Shown here: piece by piece, positions 23,179 through 34,889 of the stretch
How the letters are laid out: each line of letters begins with the position of its first letter
Position numbering within the stretch: the stretch's first letter is position 1
Source: Macrolepiota albuminosa
Taxonomy: Eukaryota; Basidiomycota; Agaricomycetes; Agaricales; Agaricaceae
Direction of reading: 5' to 3'
DNA: 64,000 bases
NCBI GenBank assembly: GCA_027475525.1
Contig: JAMWFC010000082.1
Span: 992,001 to 1,056,000 of the forward strand
Notes under the pieces: generated by a model
Databases searched by the model: none
Seen by the model: only the letters and a program-made list of their open reading frames with translations
What the model was told of the DNA's origin: nothing
Made by a program: the position numbers and the translations under genes

Positions 23179-25145
23179 TCAATGAACGTAGATTTCACTT
23201 CCCGCGACCCACTTCGCTCTAGGTCGATAATCCGACTTGGCATCATTCACCCTTAACCTCACAGTCTGATGAAAGTTCGGGTTCGTATCCGTAACTATTC
23301 GGCCCCTTCCAAAATTTATACTGAAATCGTCCTCAAATTAGCCACGAAACAAACTCGTCAAAAAAAAGCACGTACCTCAGCTTTCTATGCCACACTCCGT
23401 CCTGGTCCTGCCACACATGAGCCAATGGCACAAGTTCCAAGATCCACCATAGTTTATTCCCAACTTTAAGTTGATCATACATCGGCTGAAGCGCGTCGAT
23501 GGCATTAAGCCTGTCTTCCTGCTCAGCTTCTTGCTCAGATACCGTTGGTACCTCGACTTTGGTTTTACTGTCAGCTTCAAAGACCACGCGAGGAATCCCG
23601 TGACGAGACAGCGCTTTCTCGTCGAAAATAATTCCGCAGCGGGCTTGTTGGACCTCGCGCACCATCCATCGAAGACTGATGTTGGCTAAACTTTGAGGCA
23701 CTGTATCCGGTACATTACCTCCACCGACATCTTATGATATATAGCATAATCAGTGTTTCAATCTCTTTACGAAAGAGATATAACACTTACCGGTATGACA
23801 TCCACTGAACCAAACCTCAAGGACATCAGTGTCTGGGATCCCTTCGTCCTCATCTGGAGACTCCTCGACGAACATCATCTCGAACTCTCGTTTGCAGAAC
23901 CTTTTGAGACGTCCACTTCCGCGCTTAAGTTTTTGTATGAGACTGTTGGTAGATCTGAAGCTGCCGAAGACCACGTTGTTATCCGCAGCATCGGGCTGCG
24001 CTGGAGCTTGAGGTTTTTTTGTAGGATGATGGTAGTAGTTTGGTTTGAACTTTGCACGATGCTGTTGTTCAGTCAAGTAAGCTAAACTGGTTCAATCAAG
24101 CTTCAGTGCAGTTGTACTTACTTCGTCTAAAGAGAGGGCATGTCGGAAGGTCTTAATGGCCTTGTTTGAGTTGGTGAATGGTAGTGTCCGGCAGGCTAAT
24201 ACGCCTACACTAGCCACAGTGTCCCTGCCTTGAGGTTAGCAAATTGCCATTGCAGTACAACGATTGCATTTCTCACCAGACACCGACGAACTCGACTTTG
24301 ACATCCTGGCAGAACGTCTTCTTAAAACCCGCGCAAAGCTGGAGGCCTTTCTTGTCCTCGCGTTTGTAAAGCTTATACCCGAACGGGATTTGTTGCTCAT
24401 TGTCTCTTGGAATGAGTCCGATCTATGCGAGGAAAATTTGTCCACACGCTTCTCATCAGATGCGTAACGGTACTAACCTTGTGAAGAAACCCTGCAAGCG
24501 CCCTTGAAAAGTAGTACCACAAAATGAGCAACGAATCAGGCTTGTCAAATAGAATAGATTACCGCGCCGTGTACGATCCTCGAGAAAACCCTACAAATGC
24601 GTGACATCAGTTTGAGGTTTCCGATTGGGACTCGGTGAACAGTATCAGGACGCACCGAAGATACAAATTTTATCCCCGACTCGATAGTTGTTCATCAAGA
24701 ACTTGTACCCTTCAATGACGTGCTGGTCGAGGTACCTTATATACTCAATCAATGAGAAGAACGCGGCCGAAATACGCGCATATGTACCATGCAAACGCCT
24801 CGTCAAGGACTTGAGCGCCCCAGCGAAAGAAGGGCGACACGACGCCAGGATTAAACCATGTCCCAATACCAGGCTATGCATCTATCAGATGACATGTCCA
24901 CCACTCAAGACAGACAGGGACAAACTTGGTAATAACAAAGCTGTTGATTGAAGTCATCTTTCTTCAGTAATGAGAAGAATTTAATGACATTAGTCTCCTG
25001 CAGGACGTTGATATAAGCGAACAGTCATAGAACGCGTGAGAATGATACGGACAACGCCATTATACTCGTTCGATGTACCGTCGAAACACACGACGAGGGT
25101 CCTACCGGACTTCGTTACCTCTCCGATGTCTGCATCCATTGGCAT
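23179..25145 (-). CDS. DUF2235 alpha/beta hydrolase domain protein
   Basis: The start MPMDADIG at 25145 leads directly into the DUF2235 opening strand TLVVCFDGTSNEYNG. Later exons give KFFSLLKKDDFNQQLCYYQ, GIGTWFNPGVVSP, HVIEGYKFLMNNYRVGDKIC, the nucleophile elbow GFSRGSYTAR (GxSxG, split by an intron), LIPRDNEQQIPF, then the C-terminal AKWVAGSEIYVH ending at 23179. Roughly nine short introns are needed, several inside conserved motifs. The domain is shared with bacterial type VI phospholipase effectors of the Tle1 group, but fungal members are of unknown substrate; lipase activity is an inference from the fold. No signal peptide is visible. Confidence 0.85.
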
Positions 25146-25639
25146 TACTAGTGGGGATTGCAAATGATGGGCAAGGAAAACACAGCATCGGCGCCGACTT
25201 TCAGTTAAATCTGATTCGAAGTGATGCCCGCGGGAATTTGCATGATGTCATCACTATACCCACCATGGTTGGCGTTTCCAAAGGATCAATGTCGCTTTGA
25301 CACAGCCAAACACACCACTGGACTGGACCCCATCACAATGGAACCCTTCCCAGTATTACTAAAATGATATAGATCTTGAAGGCCGTGCCTGTTGACCTAT
25401 TCGTGTGCAGAAGCAAAGCGCTTCTTCGTCAAAAGTTTTTTATATGCATCACAATTCAACGCCATTCCAGAGAAGGGCTGCCAACTTCCTGAAGCGGAAT
25501 AATGAATTCTAGGGATCAAGTTAGAAAGCAGTGTTACGAGGCGAGACCGCTGTGAGCATCGTGGACTGTCCCTTCGTCTGTCTATGTGTTGACATGTAAT
25601 AGAGTGCCTTATACTGACCTAAGCGAGTCCGGTTACCCC
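25146..25639. other. Intergenic region upstream of the DUF2235 gene
   Basis: No gene seen; it presumably carries the DUF2235 promoter. Confidence 0.45.
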
Positions 25640-26922
25640 ATTCAAAGGTCAGTGGCTCTGCGAAGAGTGCGCATCACGAGACGTAGTAACTTGGTTTTCG
25701 TTGTCCACGGTTGTGCTATCGTAAAGTAGGGTACAACAGCGCCGAAGACTCGGTGCTGGCAGGGAGACATTTGAGTGTATGTTTCAAAGATTCTGGCTCG
25801 AGCTCCAAGATGGCCCGTTTTGGACGAGGTGACCTCGTGGAACACCCGGAGATGCCGCCTCTGTTCTGTTTCCCTATTCTCGTTTCATACATTCTTCTCT
25901 ATATTACCGGACTAGTATTATCTGTCTGAAATCCGTACAGGCTCAACGTCAGCACCCTGTTCTCTTGCTTACTCCACTTCTCGATCTCTGGACAACTACA
26001 ACGGGGTCTGACATAATTATCATGAGGACAGTAACCTGGTCCGCAGTACTTACCTCGCGGACACATCAAGCCGAGATGGAGAGCGCACTCACAAGAATAA
26101 CAGTACAACACTGTAGCAATTGGTTATCACTTGCCGTCGTCGAGATGTTGGTTGTCATACCTCTCAAGGGCACAGTCAGGCAACGAACCAGGTTTTCGTC
26201 GTGAGGCCGTTTATTTTTTGTACATTCGGACGTGGACATGTTATATTATCACACCGCAGCGCCGACACTGGTAGGCGTCAAGAATATTCCGAACCTCTGA
26301 GGTAACACCGTATTTATCGATTGCTTGGAATTTGCTTGTGTCGGCCCAAGAGTATTTCAGATGCCAGCATGAGCGCTGCACACTGGGTGATTCTCTCTGA
26401 AGGTATGTAAGGTTTGATCTGAGGAGTATCAGAAGGCCCATGGCAAGATTGGACTTCTCAAGACAGGTATGGCCGAGATCTGTTTGTATTCATGTCTCAT
26501 GGGACCCTCCATTTTAATTACAGGAACAAGTATTTTCCGTTGATAATTATAACTCAATCATCTGCATCAACAAATTGTACTGAATTGAAGTAATCCTTTC
26601 TAGTATGTCCTGCAGAAACCGGTTGAATAAGTCAGGTGAAACCCAGCCAACGTGCGCAGGATCATGTAAACCTCATGACAAAGGAGTTTCTACTTATAAT
26701 AGATCGGTGACTTCTTAGGATCTCAGGAGAAGAGGAACGTGTACCTGCATATAGGAGGACATGTACAATCCAGTTGCACTTGCAGACACTGGTTGCTTAT
26801 CGGCTTGAAGGTGAAGCTTGATTTCGGGATACTTCCGTCTCTACCTCAGGTGGGTAATCATATCTTGAGAATATTCACTCTGTGCCATTCCCTCCATCTT
26901 GGCTCCGTCTATGTTGACTTGG

Positions 26923-27076
26923 AGGTGGCGTGAAGCGCTTGGCAAAAAACTAAGTTTCTTGGAATGGTCCGTCCCGGGAATGAAAACCTTACAGACAGCA
27001 GGTGGCGTGAAGCGCTTGGCAAAAAACTAAGTTTCTTGGAATGGTCCGTCCCGGGAATGAAAACCTTACAGACAGC
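26923..27076. repeat. 77-bp tandem duplication 15
   Basis: Unit 2 starts at 27000, in the unresolved 25.6-27.5 kb locus. Confidence 0.95.
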
Positions 27077-27307
27077 AGATCCTCGTCCATGGTCAGTTGA
27101 CTGTCGATGTATAATTTCCGAGCGATCTATCAGGAAAGTCTGATACGCTATGATAAGAAACGTCTGATCCAAGGCGTTACTTCGGACTGTTGCAGAATTG
27201 ATGTTAGCAATGGTGCGTCTATAATCATCTCAACGAACCTCTCGTCAGTATAGACCAGCTAGGAGGAATTGGCAAGAAGCCACCGGATGATGAAAGATAT
27301 TGACGAG

Positions 27308-27461
27308 ATGGGATCAGAAAGACAGTCATCATAAAGATGACACATATGCATGAACGTTTCGAAGCCTGGCACACCGTAAAGCCCATGGGATCAGAAAGAC
27401 AGTCATCATAAAGATGACACATATGCATGAACGTTTCGAAGCCTGGCACACCGTAAAGCCC
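27308..27461. repeat. 77-bp tandem duplication 16
   Basis: Unit 2 starts at 27385, in the same unresolved locus. Confidence 0.95.
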
Positions 27462-27818
27462 ACATTATGATACCACATCTTTCAAATTGTCATGGTTACT
27501 GTTATTAACCAGTAGACATGCTCGAGTTATGTGCGTTTGATCTTGTACCGCCATAACCATTGTAAAGCATAGTGCTTTGTACCACGACCGTCAAACAGAA
27601 AACATTCTCTAAATCAAACAACAGGCCATGTCAGAGTGTTAAAAAAATCGTTGCGTAAGCATCTAGAGACAAGTACACATGTACAACAAACCCCACTTCC
27701 CAGACGAACTTAGCTTAGGCCAGCCTAACCTAACTGAAACAAAGAAGCACTGCTACAAGAGTAGCCTCCTCAGAAACACATTACTTAGAGCGCCGCCCCA
27801 GAATGCGCATAGGTACTC

Positions 27819-30800
27819 TCACATTCCCTTCGAGTACATCGGATTCGCAGTGTCCGCTTTCACACTACTTTCCCAGGACTTCCTAGCCGTCTCATTTAAA
27901 CGTTTCAAGTCCTCGTCGTCATCCCAGACATTACGCGATAATGGTACGCGTCTCAATCCTTGGGGTACTTGATCTAGCACGTCCCTATTATCCTCCCACA
28001 GACCCGCAGTCGGTCTTCGTGATGCAGTATTGGACCTCGTTAAACGGGTCCGGAGTTGTGGTGATGTTGCCACCGGATCAGACGCTGGTGCCGACTCAGG
28101 TACCGTTTCGGCGACAGATTCAGGCGTCGGGAATGGTACAGCTGCCAGTATTGCTGAAGCCGTCGGGATGGACGGGCTTGCTCTGGCAGGTGATGCCTTT
28201 AGATGAGGAAAGGCCTGTCTCGAAGGGGGTGTCGCGGGGCGAGGAAGATGCGGTGACTTGGGAATAGGTGGTAACTTGTAGGTTGGCGGTGACCTGGGAA
28301 TAGGCGGTGACTTGGGAGTAGGTGGTGACTTAGGAACGGACGGTGACTTGACAACAGGTGGCGTGCTGGGACGAACGTTCACTGCGCTCTTGGTCGGAGT
28401 CTTCCCATCCGGCGGTGTAGCTACACTGATGTCGGGTCTCTTGAAAGGTTGTGGTGTCTGCAGTCCGCTATTCGCTCCATACCCGTCTTCATCATCCTTG
28501 TCACCAAGTTCTGTCACCTGCACGGGAGGCGGAACATTTCTCATCTTTGACCCAGCTTCTGGTGGTGGCGCAGGGATATTTTTGGTCTCCGTCGAGGCCG
28601 GAACCGAGACCGGGGCGGGCGGACTCTGCGTAACACCAGCATCGTCCGATGACTTGCGCGCCAAGAGATTAGATGCACGTTGACTGATAAAAGAGCCAAA
28701 TCCTGTGCCCCATGCAGCAAGATTCATAGATGGACTCGCCAGGGAGGTAGGAAGAACAGAAGAAGATGCAGGAGAATGTGCGGGGGTCGGGCTAGGAGCT
28801 GCCGCCGAAGAAACCCGATTATCGTTCGTTGACATACTCTTGGTATTAAGAGAGAATGGAAGAAGGCGACCCGATGTTGTGTTTGTCGTTGAGGAAGATC
28901 CACGTGCAGAGGAATCTGCACCATGAATCTCAGTCATATCGGCCTTGGTCACTTCTGCGGCTGTATCAGAATGCGTGTTGCTTGTCGATGTTGAATCGGA
29001 ACGGTTTGCCCATCGACCACGCACACCTTCGACAGCTTTAAAGAAATTGGCAGACCCAACGCTGACGGCGCGCGTGACAGCGTCGCGGGCAGGAGCAAGT
29101 TGTTGCTCAAGCTTCAGCTCTTGTATACCCTCTGAGAGGCGCAAGCCAATATCTGCCACAACAGAAGGCTTTTCGTTGCATGGATGTCTATTCACGGTTA
29201 GGAGTCGTCATTAAAAGAACAATCAGTATACAAGATGCCCACCTCGGCTCAACGATATCGAAGATTACAGGATCGGTAACCTTTTCCCACACGTCATACG
29301 CAGTAGTTTTCCTGAACTCTGAAAGCCACACAGGATTAAAGTCATCAGGAGCCGTTGGAGCTCCTCCTGCTTGCATTAAGCACCAAAAATTGCTTTGATG
29401 CGAAGGACGTACCTGAACCATTAGTTACCATGACCCGATTTGCGCCTGATTTGGCCAAGAAATCCTGATATTTGACAACAGAAAGAGAAGCAAAGACATA
29501 TTCCTCGAACTACAATCCCCCCATGAGCGAACATAATGACATAAAGGATGGTACTGTGTACATACTTTGCTTCGGAGATAGTCATCACTTCCCTTGAATC
29601 TATAAAGGCTTCGACATGGATTTTAGAATTGTGAAGTTGGACATGCTTACTGCAAGTTCGTCGAAGGACTCTCCTCGTTCCAATTATCATTGACATCATG
29701 TATTATCTCGTCCATCCACTTGCGATCGGCCGCTGTCAGGGCTGATGACCGTTCAAGATGTGGGTTGCGGAATTCGAACGCGCCCGTCTCAATCTAAAAG
29801 CTGATGAGATAGAGGTAAAATTAGCCTAACTGGGAGGCGCGTACATTGACAAGGAGGTCGACCTCCTTTTGTGAGGTGACGATGGTGTTGGTAGCGCCAC
29901 ATAGCCAACTTGCAGTACCTTTAATCACATCGATTTGTTGAAGTGGTAAATAAGGTTGGAAGAACGATCCCTGTTCGTGTATAAGCATTTGTCATCGATA
30001 ATTTTATTTTTATTAACCTTTCCGAAGAGGTCGAGAGGAAGACCCATGAATGCCATCATACTTTTAGGGTCTGATGTCTTTAATGATGACGGGCGCTCGA
30101 GAGTTGGTGCTCGTGCAGCGAGTTGTGGAGAACCGCAATCGTCCAGTGTGTGCAGCAAACCTGGTTTATAATTGACTCATATTAGTTGATACACATGAGT
30201 ATTTTTAAAGACACACCAGGTATTAGCGACACGAGAGAATATTGGTAAGTACACAAACGCTCGACAGGATGGCCATAGAACACGATCTGGGTAGAGTTCA
30301 GAAATGCGAAGGGGCCGGGTATGCTTGCATACCCTTTGCTGAAGCATCATAGCTTTGACAAGAATAAGCGTTCGTTGCCGGAACATGTGAACAAATTCAC
30401 GTCTTATAGGATGTTAGCATGTTTATAGATAGTCTTATCGGTGACCTACAAACTTGTACCTGCCCTATCCGTAAGCCAGACAAAAGAAGCAAGAAACAGA
30501 GCGACGAACCCATGTAGAACCCACTCTCCGTCAGTTGACTTCTTAAGGAGTGTTCTAGAGAGATGGCGAAGTCATCCAAGATACTAGGATCGCTGAAATC
30601 CCTCTGATTGAACAAAGCGGAGGTCACAACACCCAATTTGTCTCTGAGAACTGTTTGAGTTGCTGTGAAGGTGACCTGAACATAATGTGCCAACCTAATT
30701 GGGCCAAAAACGGGCTTGGATGCCAACACAACCACTGCTTTCTGTACTATTGAACGCGTGACGTCTGGTGATTTGACTAGGAGAGAAGACGCGGCTATCT

Positions 30801-31658
30801 GTTGGTTACATCTAAGAACAAAGGTATAAAATACGGCTATCACAATGTTTTGTAAACCTATACTCACGATATACCGAAAAGTGTGGTCGGATTGGGTCCA
30901 GAGGGCACGAGGTGGAAGTAGGCGTAATCTTCAACACTCTGGGCTTTTCGTTGAAAGAAATAAAGTATAGATTCCGAGGACGAAACATACAAGGTGAGCG
31001 CCGTCTGGGAGTGACAAAAATGGGAGAATTTTGGCCACCTCTTCATCTTCAAAAATATCCCCCTTCGAATATTCTATCCGTGGCCCGATCTTTTTTCAAT
31101 ATATGTTCAAGCTATCAAACCATTCATCTCCTCCAAAAGAGACTGACGCACCAAATGGTTGAAGTCGACCAATGCGACGCCATGTATGATGGGCTCATTT
31201 TTGAGATTGACAATTAAAGACTCTGGACGCGCCTTTCGCGATGATATTGAAGCAGATGACGACATTGAGGATCTATCCTCACTTCTGGCCATGGATGGTG
31301 TATATGTTGGCATTGTGTTATCGTCGTGGTCCTTTCGTCCCTCATAGACTGAAGCTGAGGCCGAAGAAACTGGAGTGTCGTTGATACTGTGAAGAGACAT
31401 GCTACTGCTATCTTCAGAGTCAAAGCCAGTTTTCACCCTGTAAGAACGCGGATTCCTTTCCAGAAATGAGTCGTCGTAATGACTCTGAGTTGAATGGTGA
31501 CCGGAATTCAGCATTGAATTTCGCTGTGATAACGGTGGGGATGAGAGAGGTATCGAGCGTTGGGAGGCGGTGTCTGCGTCGTCGTCGTCGGCGTCATGGT
31601 CAAAGAATGAGTGAGGATTAGCGGGGGCCGGAGAAGGCTCTGGCAATAATGGAGCCAT
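27819..31658 (-). CDS. AVL9: AVL9 homologue, DENN-related late secretory protein
   Basis: Avl9 acts in late secretory traffic, from Golgi to cell surface, and belongs to the DENN-like family. The start is at 31658. A 150-residue Ser/Asp-rich N terminus precedes the conserved block: IIHGVALVDFNHL-IGPRIEYSKGDIFEDEE, ILPFLSLPDGAHL, EDYAYFHLVPSGPNPTTLFG, CNQQIA, then ILFYGHPVERLCTYQYSL, LIPGLLHTLDDCGSPQL, FMGLPLDLFGK and SWLCGATNTIV, spread over about ten exons. The last large exon (27819-29195) has an amphipathic start (SANFFKAVEGVRGRW) followed by 300 residues of low-complexity sequence with a tandem KSPP/PRSPP array, a candidate for SH3-binding sites. The model ends YSKGM at 27819. A fold-back MITE sits about 235 bp upstream of the ATG. 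Confidence 0.9.
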
Positions 31659-31892
31659 GCAAGGTTACGAAGGTTACCAAATGACAAGCGTCGATCACCA
31701 GCAATGTCACACGCGTCTACAATCTCGTGTCTCCGTGCTCTCTCTGAAACGTGACTGTGCTGACCTATGCAATTCATCTCATGTATCCCAGAAATATAGG
31801 ATATCATGGATACTCGGGTGAAGCAGATCACCAGAACTTCCTGTCTCTGGGCAGAACACAAGTTGAAGTTGGACGACGAAAAGCATTTCTAA

Positions 31893-32309
31893 CACTGCTG
31901 GCACTGGAAAGTATTTCCATTGGAAAATGTACAAAAGAAACCTGTTATACCACTTCTATGTGGTGTTTACCCAAGAAATATGTAAGCATTTTCTCACCAA
32001 AATATTTAGAAAAATGTTTATCTTTTTCTCAACTGTTTTACAAGGAAAAATGTCACCTTTTGCCACTGTTTTTCTGAAAAAATGCTGCTTTTTCACACTT
32101 TTTTCCTAAAAAATGCACTATTTCTAGGAAAAGAATGGTAAAAAGATAGTATTTTTCATTGGAAAAAAGTTGGGAAAAAGGTGAAAATTTTTCTAACTAT
32201 TTTAGTGGGGAAATATTGATATATTTCTTGGGAAAAAACAATGTAGAAGTGGTATAACAGGTTTCTTTTGTATTTTTTCCAATGGAAATACTTTCCAGTG
32301 CCAGCAGTG
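31893..32309. mobile_element. Fold-back MITE with TAA target duplication
   Basis: The 417-bp element has ends CACTGCTGGCACTGGAAAGT and its inverse, and is flanked by TAA on both sides (31890-31892 and 32310-32312). Its two halves are imperfect inverted copies over almost the whole length (about 200 bp each), so single strands would form a long hairpin. It has no coding capacity. A 3-bp TAA/TWA duplication fits PIF/Harbinger, and CACTG ends with a 3-bp duplication also fit the CACTA group; the family is undecided. Confidence 0.8.
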
Positions 32310-32312
32310 TAA

Positions 32313-33284
32313 ATGGTCGCTTCGTTACGCCAAATCTACAGCACCGTGCAGCACCGTTACATTTAAGGAATGTTATTAGACCAGCCCTGCAGTACGCTTT
32401 TAATCGAACCTCGATCCTGTCTCATCTCTGGACTAGTAGCTTGGAAGACGCTATATGAAATGGAATAGTATTGTTGCTCAATTAGTATCTTCATCGTCTC
32501 AAGATGCACCGACTTCAACGCGCAGTTGAGACGAGTGAACATTGGTAATAGTCACTAGCAAGTATATCCATGGAGCTGGACTATAACCTCAAAGATGGTA
32601 ACGGCTGGAGAACGACTGTGTGCGGGCTGAATGGAGATCCGCAGAATCACGATATTCATAGGCTGGCGATGCTCGCGGTAAACATTGTAAAGGCTAAGAT
32701 GAGGTGTATGTACCAATTGGGTTATGCTGCATTGAATTTACAGTATACCGTGACGATCTTCAGCGCATTGACATGTTGAGTTCATGAATAAAACGTTTCC
32801 CATTTAAAAAATGAAAGCAAGGATATAGGAGGAAATTGATGGTCCCAGGCTGAAACGAACCTAATCTACCTTCAGAGTAACGATTGCTGGCAGAACCTCG
32901 CCTCGTGTGCTTCTGGATGTAAAGACTAGTCCGTCTTGGCTTCCTGAGGCATGCCGGTTGCACCGGACTTTGGTGAACGTTCGGGTTGTTCAAACGTTCA
33001 AAGCCGGGCATGTGGCAATAGTATTTGAAGTTTAGCCGCAATCCAACAAGATAAGTAGATTATATTGAGTAGGTGCTTAGAAAAGTACTAGTGAATCTGG
33101 AGACAAGACAAGAATCGCCGCGTGACATGAGGGTGTGACGCTGGTAGAGGCTGGTAGATAAAGAGATTTGTCCACTGACGCCGCATCATCTAATCAAAAA
33201 CCAGGTCCCAGAACTGCCAGTGACTGCGCCCTTGACCATTGCGCACATCACCAAAGCAACAGCTGGTTCCCTGTTCCTGCGACG
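32313..33284. other. Intergenic region, no gene seen
   Basis: About 970 bp between the MITE and the secreted-protein gene. Two short opposing frames (32570-32779, 32760-33041) have no recognisable domain. Confidence 0.45.
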
Positions 33285-34364
33285 ATGGTAGCTCTGCCCG
33301 CTGTCTTCATCTGTCTCCTTGTCTTCAGCACTAGTGTCTTCACCTCGCCTTTGCAGCATAATGAGCAGGCTGTTTTGTCTGGCGGTAAATCGAAGCCAAA
33401 ACGCGAAGGTTGGCTAGACCCTCGGCTGAATGGCGGACGTTTCCTGGATGTGAATGATTTTCCTAACATTTCACATCTATTATTGTACTTAATATGTTTA
33501 AGTTCACTACCCCCGAATTTGGAGAACCGCTAAACGTCATAATTTCGGCTCTCTCAGACCCCTACATCCTCACTGACCATGGATTCCGCGAATACTCGAG
33601 GCGAGTTGTATTATTCGTCACTATCTTCGTTTGACCTCAATTTAGCGGTTATGTAGATCAATTGGCTTCTCTCACGAGTGTCTTGGGCTTCATATTGGCG
33701 ACCTCCACGAGGCAGATCTAGGAGACGGTGATGGTCACAAGTTTGAACATTACCTCGCACGACAATACTACTTTCCCATCTGGGGTACATGCTGGGAAAG
33801 CCTTGCGGGTGGGATCAATACCTTGACCATGCCTCCTTTTGTTTGACGAAACCTTCATTTTAGGAGGAAACCACTTTAGAGCGTGGAAGCAGAACGGTAC
33901 GGCTGCTAATAGTGGCGCGTGGTTTCTTGGGTAACAGTGGCAATTGTATCCATTTTGAAATTAACTGACCCTTTATAGCGTTTCGAAGGAAGAGGTCAAT
34001 CAATGCTCTTTGAACGTAACTAATATGTTGACTAGTATCCCAGGACTCAAGCAAGAATCACAAAATTGTCCCGAATGGTTACAACATAGGTATATTATCA
34101 CTCTCCATACTCCTTGACGAGTAAATCAATACCCATCTAGGACGAGATCTTTTGGTAGACCGTGCAACTTCAGGAAGCTGGTGGAAGGGGAAATGGTGGA
34201 AAGCTGAGTTAGAGTGGCGGGATGATCTTTTGGAACCAGGAAGCGAAGGTTAGACCATGTCTCTTTCCCTTTTTCCAGTCAGTTAACTATCGTCTCATGT
34301 AGGTGTCAATCATGGCATCGCCCAAGACGGACTGGTTGCCGTCTTAACTGTGAGCAGACTGTGA
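33285..34364 (+). CDS. Secreted protein of unknown function
   Basis: The start MVALPAVFICLLVFSTSVF is a typical signal peptide, cleaved near FTSPLQ. Eight exons join in frame: a first exon to GGRFLD, then FTTPEFGEPLNVIISALSDP, SIGFSHECLGLHIGD, GTCWESLAGGNHFRAWKQNG, a 16-nt microexon (33979-33994), KNHKIVPNGYNIG, RDLLVDRATSGSWWKGKWW and a last exon GVNHGIAQDGLVAVL ending at 34364. About 250 residues in all, rich in Trp and Gly. I recall similar uncharacterised secreted proteins in fungi but no named domain, so function and location beyond secretion are unknown. Confidence 0.7.
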
Positions 34365-34889
34365 CAATAAGTTTCCGGCCCTGTTTTTTCTATCTTAATG
34401 GACCCATTCTGGGACTGAACGTAACTTATTCGACATGTGTACCATGTAGCTACTTTTCCAACCTAGCTTGTACTCATCACTCCTCCATAGATTCCCTATT
34501 CCGTGATATCCTTATTCTCTTAATTGGATCGTCCTTGTAACATCATCCTGCTTCTGGTGAATATCTAGACATATCTTGCGATACTGTGCACACGTGCGTC
34601 TTCAATTGGTGCGCTGTTAATACGACATTCCGCTTTGCGTTCCCACTACCATGCCGAGGTCACAGGAAAATTCCACGCACTCCTCACTTCGGACCGGTCA
34701 TTCAGACCATCTGACAAGTACACCTAGTAATCTTGTCCCGCTGTCTCCTAGCACCACGCGAAGCTCCTCGAGACGGTCCGCTCCAAGACCGGGACCCGTT
34801 CTTTGAACAAATCTACGAAAAACATGGAACCCTTTCTTGCCAACTTGAAGAATCGTGTCTGGTAGCCGTAACTACTATTTCTTATCAAG
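34365..34889. other. Intergenic region upstream of the BNR gene
   Basis: No gene seen. An open frame crossing 34733-35143 overlaps the BNR gene start in another frame and is treated as chance. Confidence 0.5.

Larger units (their letters stand above)
25640..27461 (-). other. Unresolved minus-strand gene-like region
   Basis: Several minus-strand pieces have coding character but do not join into one model: 27240-27450 (VPGFETFMHMCHLYDDCLSD), 26920-27170, a stretch near 26250-26440 ending YQCRRCGVII, a Cys-rich segment at 25920-26110 (CYSCECALHLGLMCP), and 25642-25845 (ARIFETYTQMSPCQH). Two 77-bp duplications (26923, 27308) disturb the upstream half. The paired cysteines suggest a zinc-binding protein. 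Stops between pieces could be introns or decay. I do not recognise the family. Confidence 0.3.

Noticed and set aside
28312..28683. 123-residue frame on the plus strand
   Set aside because: It is antisense to the proline-rich AVL9 exon, whose frame is well supported; the Gly/Val-rich composition is a shadow of the repeats.
32380..32425. Possible tRNA B-box-like string (AATCGAACCTCGATCC)
   Set aside because: No matching A box, acceptor stem or cloverleaf could be drawn around it.
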